NCBI GenBank assembly: GCA_963920665.1
Contig: OY987265.1
Location: 41,731,001-41,795,000, forward strand
DNA: 64,000 nucleotides
DNA from: Straminergon stramineum
Taxonomy: Eukaryota; Streptophyta; Bryopsida; Hypnales; Calliergonaceae
Direction: 5' to 3'
Part shown: piece after piece, positions 24,368-36,000 of the stretch
Layout: the number at the start of each line of letters is the position of its first letter
Position numbering within the stretch: position 1 is the first letter of the stretch
The notes under the pieces: generated by a model
Seen by the model: only the letters and a program-made list of their open reading frames with translations
Told to the model about the DNA's origin: nothing
Database searches by the model: none
Made by a program: the position numbers and the translations under genes

Positions 24368-27300
24368 ATGGGGCCTAAACTGACCGGGGATTTTTCTCCT
24401 TGGTATAGTGTGACACTGGACAATAAGGTACAATGTAGGCTTTGCAAGGTGGTTATGACCAAGAAGCCTTGTTGTATGTTGAGCCATTTAGGGTATTCCG
24501 GTCCAAATGGTGTACGCAATACAGGAGTAAGGAATTGTCTGTGATTGACGACAATAGTCCATGCTGCATTTCTTCGTTGCGAAGGAATTTTTCCAAAAAG
24601 TGTTGTAACCGATAATGTAGATGGCAACCCTGCACCTATGGACCCCCAAGAATTGTCGATCGGAAGGGGTGTATCGCAGTCAACCCACGAAGACTCGTCT
24701 CCAGCATCAAGAGAAGTAGTATTTGCAGGAACTAAAGAAACTTTCACCACAGAAGCTTCTGATGATCGTGAAACCCCGAAGGCATCAAGTTCTAGGCCTC
24801 ATAAACAAAGAAGCTTAGTGAGTGGATTTGAAGAAGGTCATAAACGCAAATTGCATTCTGTGTGGGCGAATTTTTTTTATATGGCAAATATACCATTTTC
24901 CGTGGCTCGAAATGCAGCTTTTAAAGAAGCAGTGAAGCAAATGGCTGCGTTCGATAAACCATACACTCCTCCATCGTACTACAAGCTTCGTTACAAATTG
25001 TTGAACGAGGCGAAGACCAACATTCAGACACAGTTGCTCACACGGACTGAAGACAACATTCGAAAATTTGGAGCAACTGTGTCTATTGATGGATGGAGCT
25101 CTGTGACCACGTGTCCTTTGATCAATGCTATGCTTGTATCATCCGCAGGTGAAGAATTTCTTGGATCAATAGATACAAGTAGTTGTGAAAAGAATGGGGT
25201 GTATTTGGCAGCAGTGTTGGAAAAATTCATTGAACAAGTAGGGTCCAAGAACATTGTGTTAGTAACCACAGATAACGCCCCTGTGAATTCTTCTGCATGG
25301 AATATGATATCTGAAAAGTATCCTCATATTTTTTACCAAGGGTGTGTGGTTCATGCGTTGAATTTGTTGCTCAAGGATTGGGGGTCAGAGGATTGGATTG
25401 CTGAAAAATTGAATGAAGGAATACTTGTAGCCAAATTTATCAAAAGGAGACATATGCCACTTGCTTTATTACGGAAGTATTCGCCAAATTTGGTTTATTG
25501 ATGCCGGGGGATACAAGATTTGCCTCTCAATTTATCATGATGGAGCGTTTGATAAAATTGAGAGGACCATTGGAACAAACGGTGGTGGATCCACAATGGG
25601 CAGAGTACGTACATACGCTCAAGAGGAAACGTGGAGCCAAAGTCAATCCAAGAAACCTCGCGGCAGTAGTGAAGAGAATTGTTCTTGATGATCATTTTTA
25701 GAACCATTCTATCAATTATGTGGAGATGGTTGAACCAATTATATGTGCACTCCGTGATTTGGATTTGAAATCACCATGTATGGGGAAGGTGTTGCATATT
25801 ATGAGGAAATTAAAAAAGCATGTGTATGGATTAGAAAGTCCGCCATTTTGTTTGGAAAGAGAACAAGGCAATTCCATTGATACAATCCTTTCATGTGCGA
25901 AGGGAAATGGTAGCTAACGATCTCCAATCTACCGCAGCTCTCTTGAATCCATACCTTCTACACAACAAAGAACTAGCCGATGATGCAGATGCAATGTCAG
26001 CATGTAAGCGTGTTTTGGAGAAAATATGTAAACCGGATGAGTACGCAGCAGTGGTTCGAGAATTCATGGCTTTTCGACATAAAGAACCTCCATTCCACAA
26101 TATATTGAATCTGGGAGAACAAATGTTGTCGGCACATGCTTGGTGGGATTTTGAAGGTGCTTGTGGCAAGTTCATAGCTCCATTAGCAAAGAGGATATTG
26201 GCCCAACCGGTGTCATCATCTTCATGTGAATGGAATTGGAGCAGCTATTCTTTTGTTCACAACAAATCACGAAACAGATTGAAGCCAGAGAGAGCAGTGG
26301 ATTTGGTGTATGTGTATACTAATTCCAAAGTCCTAAATGCATCGAAAGAAAAAGATGAAAAGAAATGGTACAACGATAACATAGAGACAGTGGAGTCAGA
26401 GGATTCGGATAGGCCGATGATCGAAGATGATAATGAGGATGATGACGAGGATTTGGAAAGGGCCTTTAAAGTAGTAAATGGCGAGGATGACTTGTGTTGT
26501 GCAGCACCGCCAGAAGATGAAGACGCTATGGAAGACATTCTCAATTTGGTGGATGATACGTATCATAATCGTAATGACCGCTATGCTAATGTTGAAGGCA
26601 ATGCGAACGATTTGTATGATTTTTTAGAAGATGAGGATGAAGTAGGGGTAGAGGAGAATCTACCTTCAATAGCAGCATATTGCGACAAAACTACATACAT
26701 GAGTAGCGAAACTGTTCTATCAAAAAAGGGAGTTGTTATTGTTGAGGAGGTGGAAATGAATGGGGATGCTTTTGGCAATGCCAGAACAAATAAAGATGTT
26801 CAAATTTCAAAATCTCGATCTGTGGCACTAGATATGGTGGAAGAAAATGTCGAAGAAAATGATAGAAAAGGACACAAGGTCAGTGAGTTGGACGTCCCAA
26901 AAGATGTGGGCCAAAACAGTGGCGACAAGGGTGAATCAAATATTGAGGTACAGAAGAAGAGTGCTTCAACCAAGATAGCATTCGCAAAATCAAGTATTGT
27001 GGACAATGATAAAGTAAAGGAGCCAATGAAGTCAATTTCTGAGGTACAGAGATCTAGCGCTCTTCCACTAATAGCGTTGAAGCCAGCTATCACAAGATTA
27101 GAGGGTTTTCAAAGCTTTGGGTATGGAAAACGTCTAATGAACATTTCGAAAGAAATTTCTACAGGCGGTAATGTACAAAAAGTAGTGCCATCACATACAT
27201 GCCTCACTGATATGGATAGTGATCAACCACTGTTGGTAACGTTGCATGCTCGTCGTTTAGAAAAACGAATGGTAGGAGAACCCATCAAAGCAACAACCAG

Positions 27301-27720
27301 CACTCCGCCACTTCAAAAGAAAGTCAAAGTGGAGATAACCGTTCACGGATAGGCCAACTCCAAATCGAAAGCGGTGGTTCGAGAATCCAGTAAGGGGGAA
27401 ATTAAAAAAGATATGCAGCCTTTTGCTATCTCTTTGGTGAAGAAAAAGACCCCTCTTGATGAGGATGTCAATGCTTCCTTCAATAGAAGGAAAAGAAAAG
27501 TTCCTATTCAAAAAGCCCGTCATGGTTCTATGAAAGTAAATAAAAAGAAATTAAATTCGAAGGAGGGAGTAAACCTACTTTAAAGAAAGGCTTGAAGAAG
27601 ACCACGATACTTGATTCAAATGATATGGAAGATGATTTAGACAATGAAGATTTTGAACGGAGAGCTAACAGAGAGAGTAGTGGAGTTGAGGTGAAAGGAG
27701 ATGAAGATTGGTGTCTATAG
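24368..27720 (+). pseudogene. hAT transposase (BED finger, DUF659, C-terminal dimerisation) with acidic extension
   Basis: The start at 24368 gives a BED-type finger (CRLC ... MLSHLGY). After an in-frame TGA at 24542 the same frame continues with the DUF659 region: FGATVSIDGWSS, the TTDNAP block and CVVHALNLLLKDW. A frameshift near 25490 leads to MPGDTRFASQF. TAG at 25699 is a second in-frame stop. A further frameshift near 25890 restores the frame with NPYLL, then the dimerisation block AHAWWDFEGACG, SSSSCEWNWSSY and RLKPERAVDLVYV ending near 26330. Unusually, the frame then runs about 340 more codons as an acidic tail (DDNEDDDEDLE) to TAG at 27350. After that come basic RRKRKVPIQK sequence, a TAA at 27581, a frame change, and a final acidic segment to 27720. 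This copy is inactive as written. Three stops and three frame changes were counted by eye. Confidence 0.82.
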
Positions 27721-28087
27721 GAATTGAGGAATTAGAAGCTTAAATATTTTTTTGCTTAGTTGCTCATGATATATTGAGCACATATTGAGAATGTATTGTT
27801 CAATCATTTCATTATAAAAATTGTTTGTTTATTGATGATATACATCTCGTTCGTGTATTAGAATTTTAAATTTGATTTTGTTTCAAAATGAAACTGAAAT
27901 TTCATAGAAAAATTAAAAATGCACAATATGTTTTATCTTTTGAATGAAGCAACATACACTACTACATTACATGACAATTGAAATATATGAAAAACAAAAA
28001 TCTAAGTTCAAATGACATGCTGCAATTGGTAAAAACATTGATAAATAAACATTGAACCCCGTTACTAAACGGCCTAATCCTTTAACC
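27721..28087. other. 3' region of the transposase gene
   Basis: AT-rich tail between the last transposase stop and the right GC array. No separate gene is visible. Confidence 0.45.
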
Positions 28088-28290
28088 CCCCGTCCGCCCT
28101 CCACCGTCTGCCGTGCCCGTCCGCCCTTCACTATCCGCCCTGCTCGTTCGCCCTCCACCGTCCGCCGCGCCCGTCCGCCTTTCACCGTCCGCTGAGACCG
28201 CACCGTCCGCCTATAGACGGCGCTAGGGACGCTACGTCCGCTGGAGTCCGTGCGTCCGGACGTCCGGACGATGGATGTGAATTCGGGGTG
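28088..28290 (+). repeat. Right subterminal GC-rich array
   Basis: CCGTCCGCC-type words in the same strand orientation as the other two arrays, followed by the palindrome GTCCGGACGTCCGGAC and then the right terminus. The outer palindromic words are shared with the left end. Confidence 0.75.
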
Positions 28291-28313
28291 GACGTTCGGA
28301 TTTGTCAACCCTG

Positions 28314-28322
28314 GTGTTATAA
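28314..28322 (+). repeat. Right target-site duplication of the large hAT
   Basis: GTGTTATAA, identical to 19450-19458. Confidence 0.85.
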
Positions 28323-28742
28323 GCTCTTGGAATTGAGCCTCAATACACTAGATCTTAAGGAAAAATCATATTGAAAAATCATTATAAAAATTATAGAGTA
28401 GATTTTGAGTAGCTGTAAATGGATTATGGTTATGCATGTTATGTCCAACCTCAGATTTTTTTTATGAACTTGATTTTAGATTTGACATATAAAAAGAGGG
28501 TTGAAAGACTTCAAATCACTTTTGGAATTTTAGCACCCTCTTGATCAAGCATTATAATCTTTCAATCTATAAATGATATTATTGCATTTTATTTTCCTAT
28601 TTAATCCTTAATAAGCCCAATTTGAATTTGTACAAATATATTTTTCTTTAAATTGATAAAAATGATCAAAACTTGATCTTTTTTTTTAGTTTTGAACAAA
28701 CTCCAAGAAACTCAAAAAAAACCTTGGGCATTTAGGAGTTAA
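28323..28742 (+). repeat. Right half of the TTAA element into which the hAT inserted
   Basis: From GCTCTTGGAATTGAGCCTC to the end GGGCATTTAGGAGTTAA this stretch aligns with 45113-45529, the right part of the complete TTAA element. The left half lies at about 19380-19458. Together they bracket the hAT. Confidence 0.75.
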
Positions 28743-28872
28743 AGGTTTTCAAGGAAATTTTCATTGTTTTATTATAAGAGAGAATGAAACATTTGTTGAA
28801 AATTCTCAATACTAAGAATCTGTCAAAGCAAAAATTCAAAAATGAGTGAAATGGGGTGAAGTGCCTAGGTAC

Positions 28873-29025
28873 TTAATCCTTAAAGGATGCGGCCCTCCAT
28901 GACCAAGGTAGTCACCAATGAAAATGCTTGGATTATTGGACCAATAGGAGCATTCTTTGTTTCCACAATGAACAATCAAGTCATCCATTAGTGACTTTTT
29001 GGCCTCAATGTCATTTAAGGATTAA
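28873..29025. mobile_element. Short TTAA element (153 bp)
   Basis: Ends TTAATCCTTAAAGGATGC and, inverted, TCATTTAAGGATTAA. Homologous to 29544-29694. Non-coding. Confidence 0.6.
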
Positions 29026-29120
29026 AGATTTATGGAAACTTTTTTATACTTTTGGTTGGTGTCTTATTCTATGTCATTTCACTCATCTTTGCATGTAGGT
29101 GTTACAAAGTTTGTAAAATT

Positions 29121-29367
29121 TTCAACTTCAAAACCAATAGGAAGTAAGAAAATAAAATACGGAAGGATAAAAAATGCATGGGATCAACTTCAAAACCAAT
29201 AGGAAGTAAGAAAATAAAATATGGAAGGATAAAAAATGCATGGGATCAACTTCAAAACCAATAGGAAGTAAGAAAATAAAATATGGAAGGATAAAAAATG
29301 CATGGGATCAACTTCAAAACCAATAGGAAGTAAGAAAATAAAATATGGAAGGATAAGAAATGCATGA
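29121..29367 (+). repeat. 62-bp tandem repeat, four copies
   Basis: Units begin at 29123, 29185, 29247 and 29309 with CAACTTCAAAACCAATAGGA and differ by only a few substitutions, so the array is recent. Period 62 was read directly from the sequence. No gene overlaps it. Confidence 0.92.
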
Positions 29368-29543
29368 GAATGTATACCTACCTTTTTTTTACTACTAATA
29401 TGTCATTATACAAACAATTCAAGAAAGTGGCATCATATCACAACACTAGAAAATTCTCTTACAATTTTTCTTATAGTAGAATCTTTTTCAGTTTAAAAAC
29501 TTTTTTATTGACCTTCACTACTTGAATGGACAAAATTCAAACC

Positions 29544-29694
29544 TTAACCCTTGAAGGATGCACCCCTCCATGAATGTGGGGGTCACCAAAACTACTCTAA
29601 TTATTGGACCAAATAGGTGCTTTCTTAGTTTCTACAGCGAGCAATGAAGTCATCCATTGACCACTTTTCAGCTTCAGCGTCCTTCAAGGACTAA
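29544..29694. mobile_element. Short TTAA element (151 bp), second copy
   Basis: Starts TTAACCCTTGAAGGATGC and ends GCGTCCTTCAAGGACTAA, with one TTAA mutated to CTAA. The body matches 28873-29025, including the GTCATCCATT word near the right end. Confidence 0.6.
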
Positions 29695-30045
29695 ACAACA
29701 TAGGTTTTCAAAATATAATGAAATAACAATCCGTGACTCTTGGGAGTTAAGAATTTGTTTTTTCGATTTTCAACAACTAGGTGACACTTTCAACGCGGAC
29801 TTCCAGGCCAGTAACAGGCATCACCAAAGTCTATCACTTTTTCATTTCACCTGAACTTGCAGGATTTTCTCGGATCTAGTCTCATCCATGACGACCACAT
29901 GATGTCATCATGTTCAAATTTATAAGGTACGTGAACATTTCTACCTGGAAGGTTCTCTAAATCCGGCTATCATTCACTATGTACACTTCACCTCAATAAA
30001 ATTCAAATCCAATAAATTGATAGAATGGGTGTCTTCCTTATGCCT

Positions 30046-33000
30046 CTACAATACCTCTACGTGTTCAACCAAAGGCAGCTTCATTGCCTCCAGAATCTCC
30101 AGAGCTGCAGAAGAAGAGATCAGATTAGTATATGGGCAATTCAAAGAGATACGATTGTGCGTCAAAGAGCTTCGCAATAACCAGGAATGTGGGTCGGAAA
30201 TTAAACAGATTTGTCATTGTACCTGGTTCATATATTTCTGGTGACAATGGACGCAGGACACCTCTGGTCTTCACCGCACCAAACAGCAGCAGCTGCTCCA
30301 GCGAAGCAGAGTCAGTGAAGAGAAGGTGAAGGTAGAGGATACTATTTGCATCACTTTTAGCATTTAAAAAAGAAGAAGTGGGAGTGTGAATTCTCGAAGA
30401 TCTATAGAGCTGTGGAGAGATCTTTAGTACAAGAGTCAAATCCGTTGAGATCATATTTGGATTATAACGTATGAACTTTTAATGCAATTTCAAAGTGGAA
30501 GGTTGTAGAACACTAAAAGTGGCAGTACTACAAAGACATGTTCGGAGTTGATGAATGTTTCAAACTATAAGAATCCATGAGTTCATTATTATCTTATGAA
30601 TTCGGTTGATTAAATGACATATCAAGCTGACACAATGAGGTAGTTAATTGGTGTTCAATTCATCCCTTCTTACCTCAGCTGCAATGGCTGCTGGAATACC
30701 AACAGTTCGCGCCATAGCTGACTCCGGCCTTCCGGAACCACAACTATCCCCGAATTCCCCAAACGCTAACAATGTTGCAGTATGCCGCTCTCTGCTTCCG
30801 TCAAGTACAACGTCCAACTCATGGTGTAAAAGCACCATATCCTGTGCCCAAGACATCTCAACAGATAAGCACAAAGCCTTGAATCGATTACCAACCCAAA
30901 TAATAATCATATTTGGTGCCGCCGCAATCAAGAATGAATAATAGGATCAGTACCTTTTCATCTGGCCCAAAAGTGAGTTTCTCTTCCATTCGTTTACAGA
31001 GCACTTCAAAAATGTTTTTACAAGATGTAGGAACAGGCTCCACAGCATCAAGGCCTAGCCACCTGTTTGTTCAAGAGACGACCAAATTAGTAATCAGGGA
31101 GACATACACTAGGAATGACTTCAGAATCTTATGATAGTCTCAGTTGGTGATTCCCTTCCGGTAATCATTATATACAATTGGACACAAGGACCCCTTGGAT
31201 TATTTTCTCAAGAAAACCGCTTGACCCAGTTTAATAGCAGCGCCAGTAAACAACAACTGACCTTATGCAAGTTGCAGCATTCTCAGCAGCGGACATGTCG
31301 TTCTTGCAGCAATTCAGAGTCGCCAATGCGTGTGCAAGCGAGTTGTTGTCACCAGCATTGACCTTCTCCCTCTCTTGATCCGACTCATCAACGTTGTGTA
31401 ATGTTTGCAAGAGAAGAGCGGTTAGGATGACGCTGTAAGTAGGTTGACCAGAACCAGGTGGAGCATTAGGGTCCAGCAAGGGATTCTCCGTATCAAAGTA
31501 GCCAAGCTCACCTAACACATCCATTATCTTACTGAACCCTTGATATCGGAGTGTGGCCCGAAAGATAGTTGAGGCTTCTTTAGAGATTCCATATAGATCA
31601 CCATACTTGAGAGAGTCTCTGTTTGGTAACCGTTCCAGAGCAAAGGCTGGCGTACTTCGCAACCGGACGGGCAGGGCTGCTGAAAAGAGCTTCTCACCTG
31701 CACACGAGCGTTGCTTTTAGTCCACGTGTTGAGACAAATAAGGAAATAGATAACTTGGTCTCAAAAGACCTCCACACTAGATTGACGAACTTATTAATGG
31801 TAAGTTCATGTTATTCCAATAGGACATGAAATTCAATATTAAAACAATGTATACAAAAAATCCAAATTATAGTTTCTTTAATTGGTGATCAACGGAAGGG
31901 AGACCCTCGAGGTCATACCAGGAACTTCAATTCTTTGACCATCCTGCAGATAGACAGCTGCGTTGCGTCCCGCTTTAATTGCGCCAGCAGGATTCCAGCT
32001 GCCACATTAGAGAGAACACTCAGTGATCACTACGAGCCGTAGAAGGTTGCTTATGAGAAACTGACTCAGACGCACACGCTAAAGCCAACAGAGTATTCTC
32101 CTGAGTGCCTCAAACCACCCACAAAGTTCCATGCTGAGATCTACAAACCTGAACTTGTAACCAAGCGGGTTGTTTGCAGCTTCTGGGGCTGGAAGACCTC
32201 CACAGTAAGAAACAAAAGCCTGCACACGCCCCCCTCGCTTGTGTGCCGAGTCTATCATCTTCATCGCCATCAAGTGATCTGCGAAGAGGAACAGAAAAGT
32301 TGGGAAAGACTGAGAATTTTTAAGGGAACTTTTTATGAAAGAAAAAGTTAGAAAAGAAAAAGCTACATGCAAATGAATCCCCAGAGATACGGCAATCACT
32401 AAATCACCCAGTTAAGTGAATACCAATGCCAGGATCCAGTCCCATTTCACAAAGCAGGGTCACACCAGCTTCTTTAGCTTTCCCATCCAGGGCTTGCATG
32501 GCTTCACTCACATAACTCGCTGTCACTAGATGCTTCTTGAACTGCATGGTCCACAATAGAATTTTAGCCGCGACAAAAAATTCAAAAAATTCATCAAACT
32601 TGGAATAGTCAAAAGCTGAATTCTTTAACTCCAGATCCGTCACAAGAACCTAAAGTGATCCTGAATCCGAATCAAAACCCTGAGCAAAAATTTGTACAAA
32701 ATACCCTCCAAATAGTAAGTAAATAACTCTGTGTTAACAGTGAATGCAACAATTTAGTGAATACAATCAGGGTGTCGCATTGAGTGACGGCCAAAAATGT
32801 CTCTACAGCTATAGGCTCTTCCAAGGAACCTAGCCGATTTAAAAGTATGTGTTATTGTTATCAACCTAATAATTATAAATTAGATGAGTTCGAATCCAAG
32901 ACTTCTGTATTCAAGAACTTAGATTTGGGAAGCTGTAGAAAAGACATAGAGACATACCTTGATGCAAGCTGTTGCCACAGGAATATGAAGATCCGCAGGC

Positions 33001-36000
33001 AGTAAACTTATCACGACTTTTGCCTGCTTAAGACATGAATTTCATTCAAAAACCAACACGACTACGCACTCCCTTTGAACACCTTCTAAGCAAACGGGAT
33101 GTAACGTAAAGCACCATCGAAGCCCCATATATTTACACCTCTACACACAAAACCTCCACAGCAGCTTATTTCAAACCCCAACATCTGAATTACATGGATT
33201 GATTACGTTACCTTGGAAACACAATCCTCCAGCTTTGCGACATCTGACGTATCTAGCTGTATGGCCGATGCATTTGGCACACCTGCAACCACCTGAAAAC
33301 CCCAAACACACATGGATAAATGATCTAATACCATGAACACAACCACAGGGTTGGATCACAGTGGTTGCTACTTGAATATCTGCATCTAAGAGTTGGCAAA
33401 GCTTAGGTCGGTACCTTCAGAGCATCTTCAATGTACAAAGAAGCCACCGTCACCGAAACACGTTCCCCTCTCGATCCACTGTCAATAGGAGAGCCTCTCT
33501 TGGCTCGAAACTGTAGTTCTGTTGACGTCAAGTACTTCACTGCTGGCTCACACATGCGACCGGCTCCCAAAATTAGCACCTGGTATCTTCCCTTCGAAGC
33601 AGACTCCTCTTCAGACCCATCATTACTTCTCTCCATTTTGCAGTGCCTGCAGTTCGACCCTTGAACTGCAATCTTCGCCAACTTTTCAACAATAGAATTC
33701 AGCGCTTCCTTGCTCTCAGCTGTAACCTATGCGAACCATTTAGTCACAGAAAAGGTTCAGAATGTTTCCACTCTTCAGATTGGAAAAGTAATTTGACATC
33801 TTCAAAGAATGAACAGTGGAAATATCCACACGCAATCAACCCTCTCTAATTGCACTGCCTCGGGAGGACAATTGACTTCAGGATGCACTGTAAAATGTGT
33901 TCAGAAATTGACATGTGGACGCTTTTCGATCAAATTTGTGCAATTCATGAGAGATTCTGGAGATGCACAGGGAATGTGCAATTACAGAAGTATGAGTGTG
34001 CCTTTGTGAATACGTCAGTTCGTACAGTATAGATAAGGAGATGTTCAACAGTCTGAGTCATCTAGTGAGACTGCTGACGGTGGCATAGACGGTCCAGAAC
34101 GCCCCTCGTGCCAACTTGGCAAGTAAGGAGCTCGAACGTGGCCACGGCAAGTAAGTATCCCATATCATCGACAAGAACAATGAAAGTAATCATGAAGTTA
34201 CCTCCAGATCGGCATGGGAGGTCTCGTCGTCTGACTGCCCAAGCTCCCAAGTTGCAAGCCGGTAGCGACCTCCTCCGGAACAGATTACGTCAAGAGCCTC
34301 ATTGATGAGATGTTGATCGAACAAGTGTCCACTCAATGACACCTGTAGCCCAATTGAAATCTCTTTGACATCAACGATAAGAGAATGTGGCATCGTACAG
34401 AAAATAATTCAGTTGTGCAAAATCAATAATAGTTACAGTCAAGAAATTCACAATCACATTCACATTCAGATTAAAAAAATCAAAAGCCGGTAACCTGTGA
34501 AGTGACCAAAGAACAGTAACACGACATCTGTTTTTTTCAAGAGTCTGTTGAAAACTCTCTATCATAATACCATACAAGTAAGATCCCGGCAATGAGCAAG
34601 CATTGCAAATACAAAGGAACTCTGGAAAGACACAGACGAAGACAACATTTGGAACTCTATGTAACGATGTAGCATTTTCCTGCAAAAAATGGGGACTTAC
34701 TACTGTGGACAAGGGGCTTGTGTTCATATCCTGTATTTCCTGAAGCTTTGCTGTTTGCCTGCAATGAAACACGGACATGCTTCAGAACCTTGATTTAAGT
34801 AAATCTGCCCAAACCCGGCTCGAGTTAAGTCTCTCTGTAAAGACAGACAGCTTATGTATTCTGTGTACCTCCTGCTATTAATGCAATGCGGCTTCTCATT
34901 TATCTCTCCGACTTGTGTCGCTAACTCGGTGGAGAATGCTCGACTTCACAGCCAGTTATAACCAAACCATCTAACGTAAAAATGTCCAGCTAGTTCTACA
35001 AACCATACCGGTCTAGACGAACCAGACACTACCATTACTCCATCAACCCCCGAAGAACCAAGGACTCATGGTTTGTAAATGACCAATTCGACTCATCACA
35101 TTGTGTGAAAAAAAATTCAGAAGAGACAAATATTATATCACTACAATCAGCAAAGAGCATTGCAAGCGTTGATGAAAATTATATAAGAAATTTGGTCAAA
35201 ATAAAGTCCCACCATGAGTTACTCAAAACAGCGAGAGATACGTGAGGCCCAATTTGGGACTTTCAGCCTTCACGAGATTGAAATAACTCCGGATACGATC
35301 GTCTCCGAGACTTTAGTAAATCCTATAATATGCACAAAGGTTATTATATTACCAAATAATATATCATGGTTTGAAAGACGTACAAGGGAGTGACCTCGCG
35401 CAATTTCTGGACATATTTATACATCTCCATTAGGCTTCCTTCGTGGGCAATACACGCATCACGCAGTGGAGCAGGAGCCTCTTCCAATTTCCTTGCGTTA
35501 GCGAGACTGACCAAAAATGGGAACAATGCATTCCCAAAATGCTTCGTGGACTGCACAACAGAACATAACTTGTCAGCTCTACTGAATGATGACATTCCAA
35601 TATGTCCTTACATTGCACCAATAAAAACACATGCAAGGAGCGAAAAGTTAAAGGAGCAGAAAGCCACACCTCTCTCGGAAGTTCTGTCGGGAGGCAGTCG
35701 ATGGCCATGAGTAATATACCTTCGCCTTCCATGTCGTTTTGAATACTGTCATCCTCGGGATTATACCTGAAAGATGAACAAACCAGGTGAACTTACGAAC
35801 TTCTAGCAGTATTGAATCAATTTCAACTACGAGCGTGTTGACTTCACGAATTTCATGAAAGATGAGTCTTTTAAGCAGAAAAAATTTCTGTTCTTATCGA
35901 ACGTTCTCGAGAACGTTCTGAGGGTGAGCCGGTGCACAGACCTGAAGAAGGGATTATGTATTGAGCTATACTTCTTTAAAAACTCGATAGAACCTCCCTT

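Larger units (their letters stand above)
19459..28313 (+). mobile_element. Large two-gene hAT transposon
   Basis: The element starts CAGGGTTGACA (19459-19469) and ends TGTCAACCCTG (28303-28313), a perfect 11-bp inverted repeat. GTGTTATAA directly flanks both ends (19450-19458 and 28314-28322). An 8-base duplication with one chance match is expected for hAT. A related repeat at 44884-45529 has one copy of the site (45104-45112) and continuous flanks, an independent empty site. Inside, in order: a CCGTCCGCC-rich array, a nested TTAA element, a gap, a RING-like gene, a second array, a hAT transposase pseudogene, and a third array. The transposase is frame-broken, so this copy cannot move on its own. 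Length is about 8.85 kb with the gap counted as 200. Confidence 0.88.

Noticed and set aside
27967..28308. 113-codon minus-strand frame at the right end of the hAT
   Set aside because: It consists of the array and the terminal repeat read in reverse, with no independent coding signal.
19450..28322. Mutator-like (MULE) identity because the flanking repeat is 9 bp
   Set aside because: The encoded transposase has DUF659 and hAT dimerisation motifs and the ends fit the hAT pattern; a ninth base can match by chance.
29121..29367. CRISPR-like array
   Set aside because: The 62-bp units are continuous tandem copies with no variable spacers, in a eukaryotic context.
30125..30454. Minus-strand 109-codon frame taken as a whole as the LKR/SDH C-terminus
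   Set aside because: Splice signals show only 30292-30223 is coding there; the real C-terminus is the exon 30104-30046.
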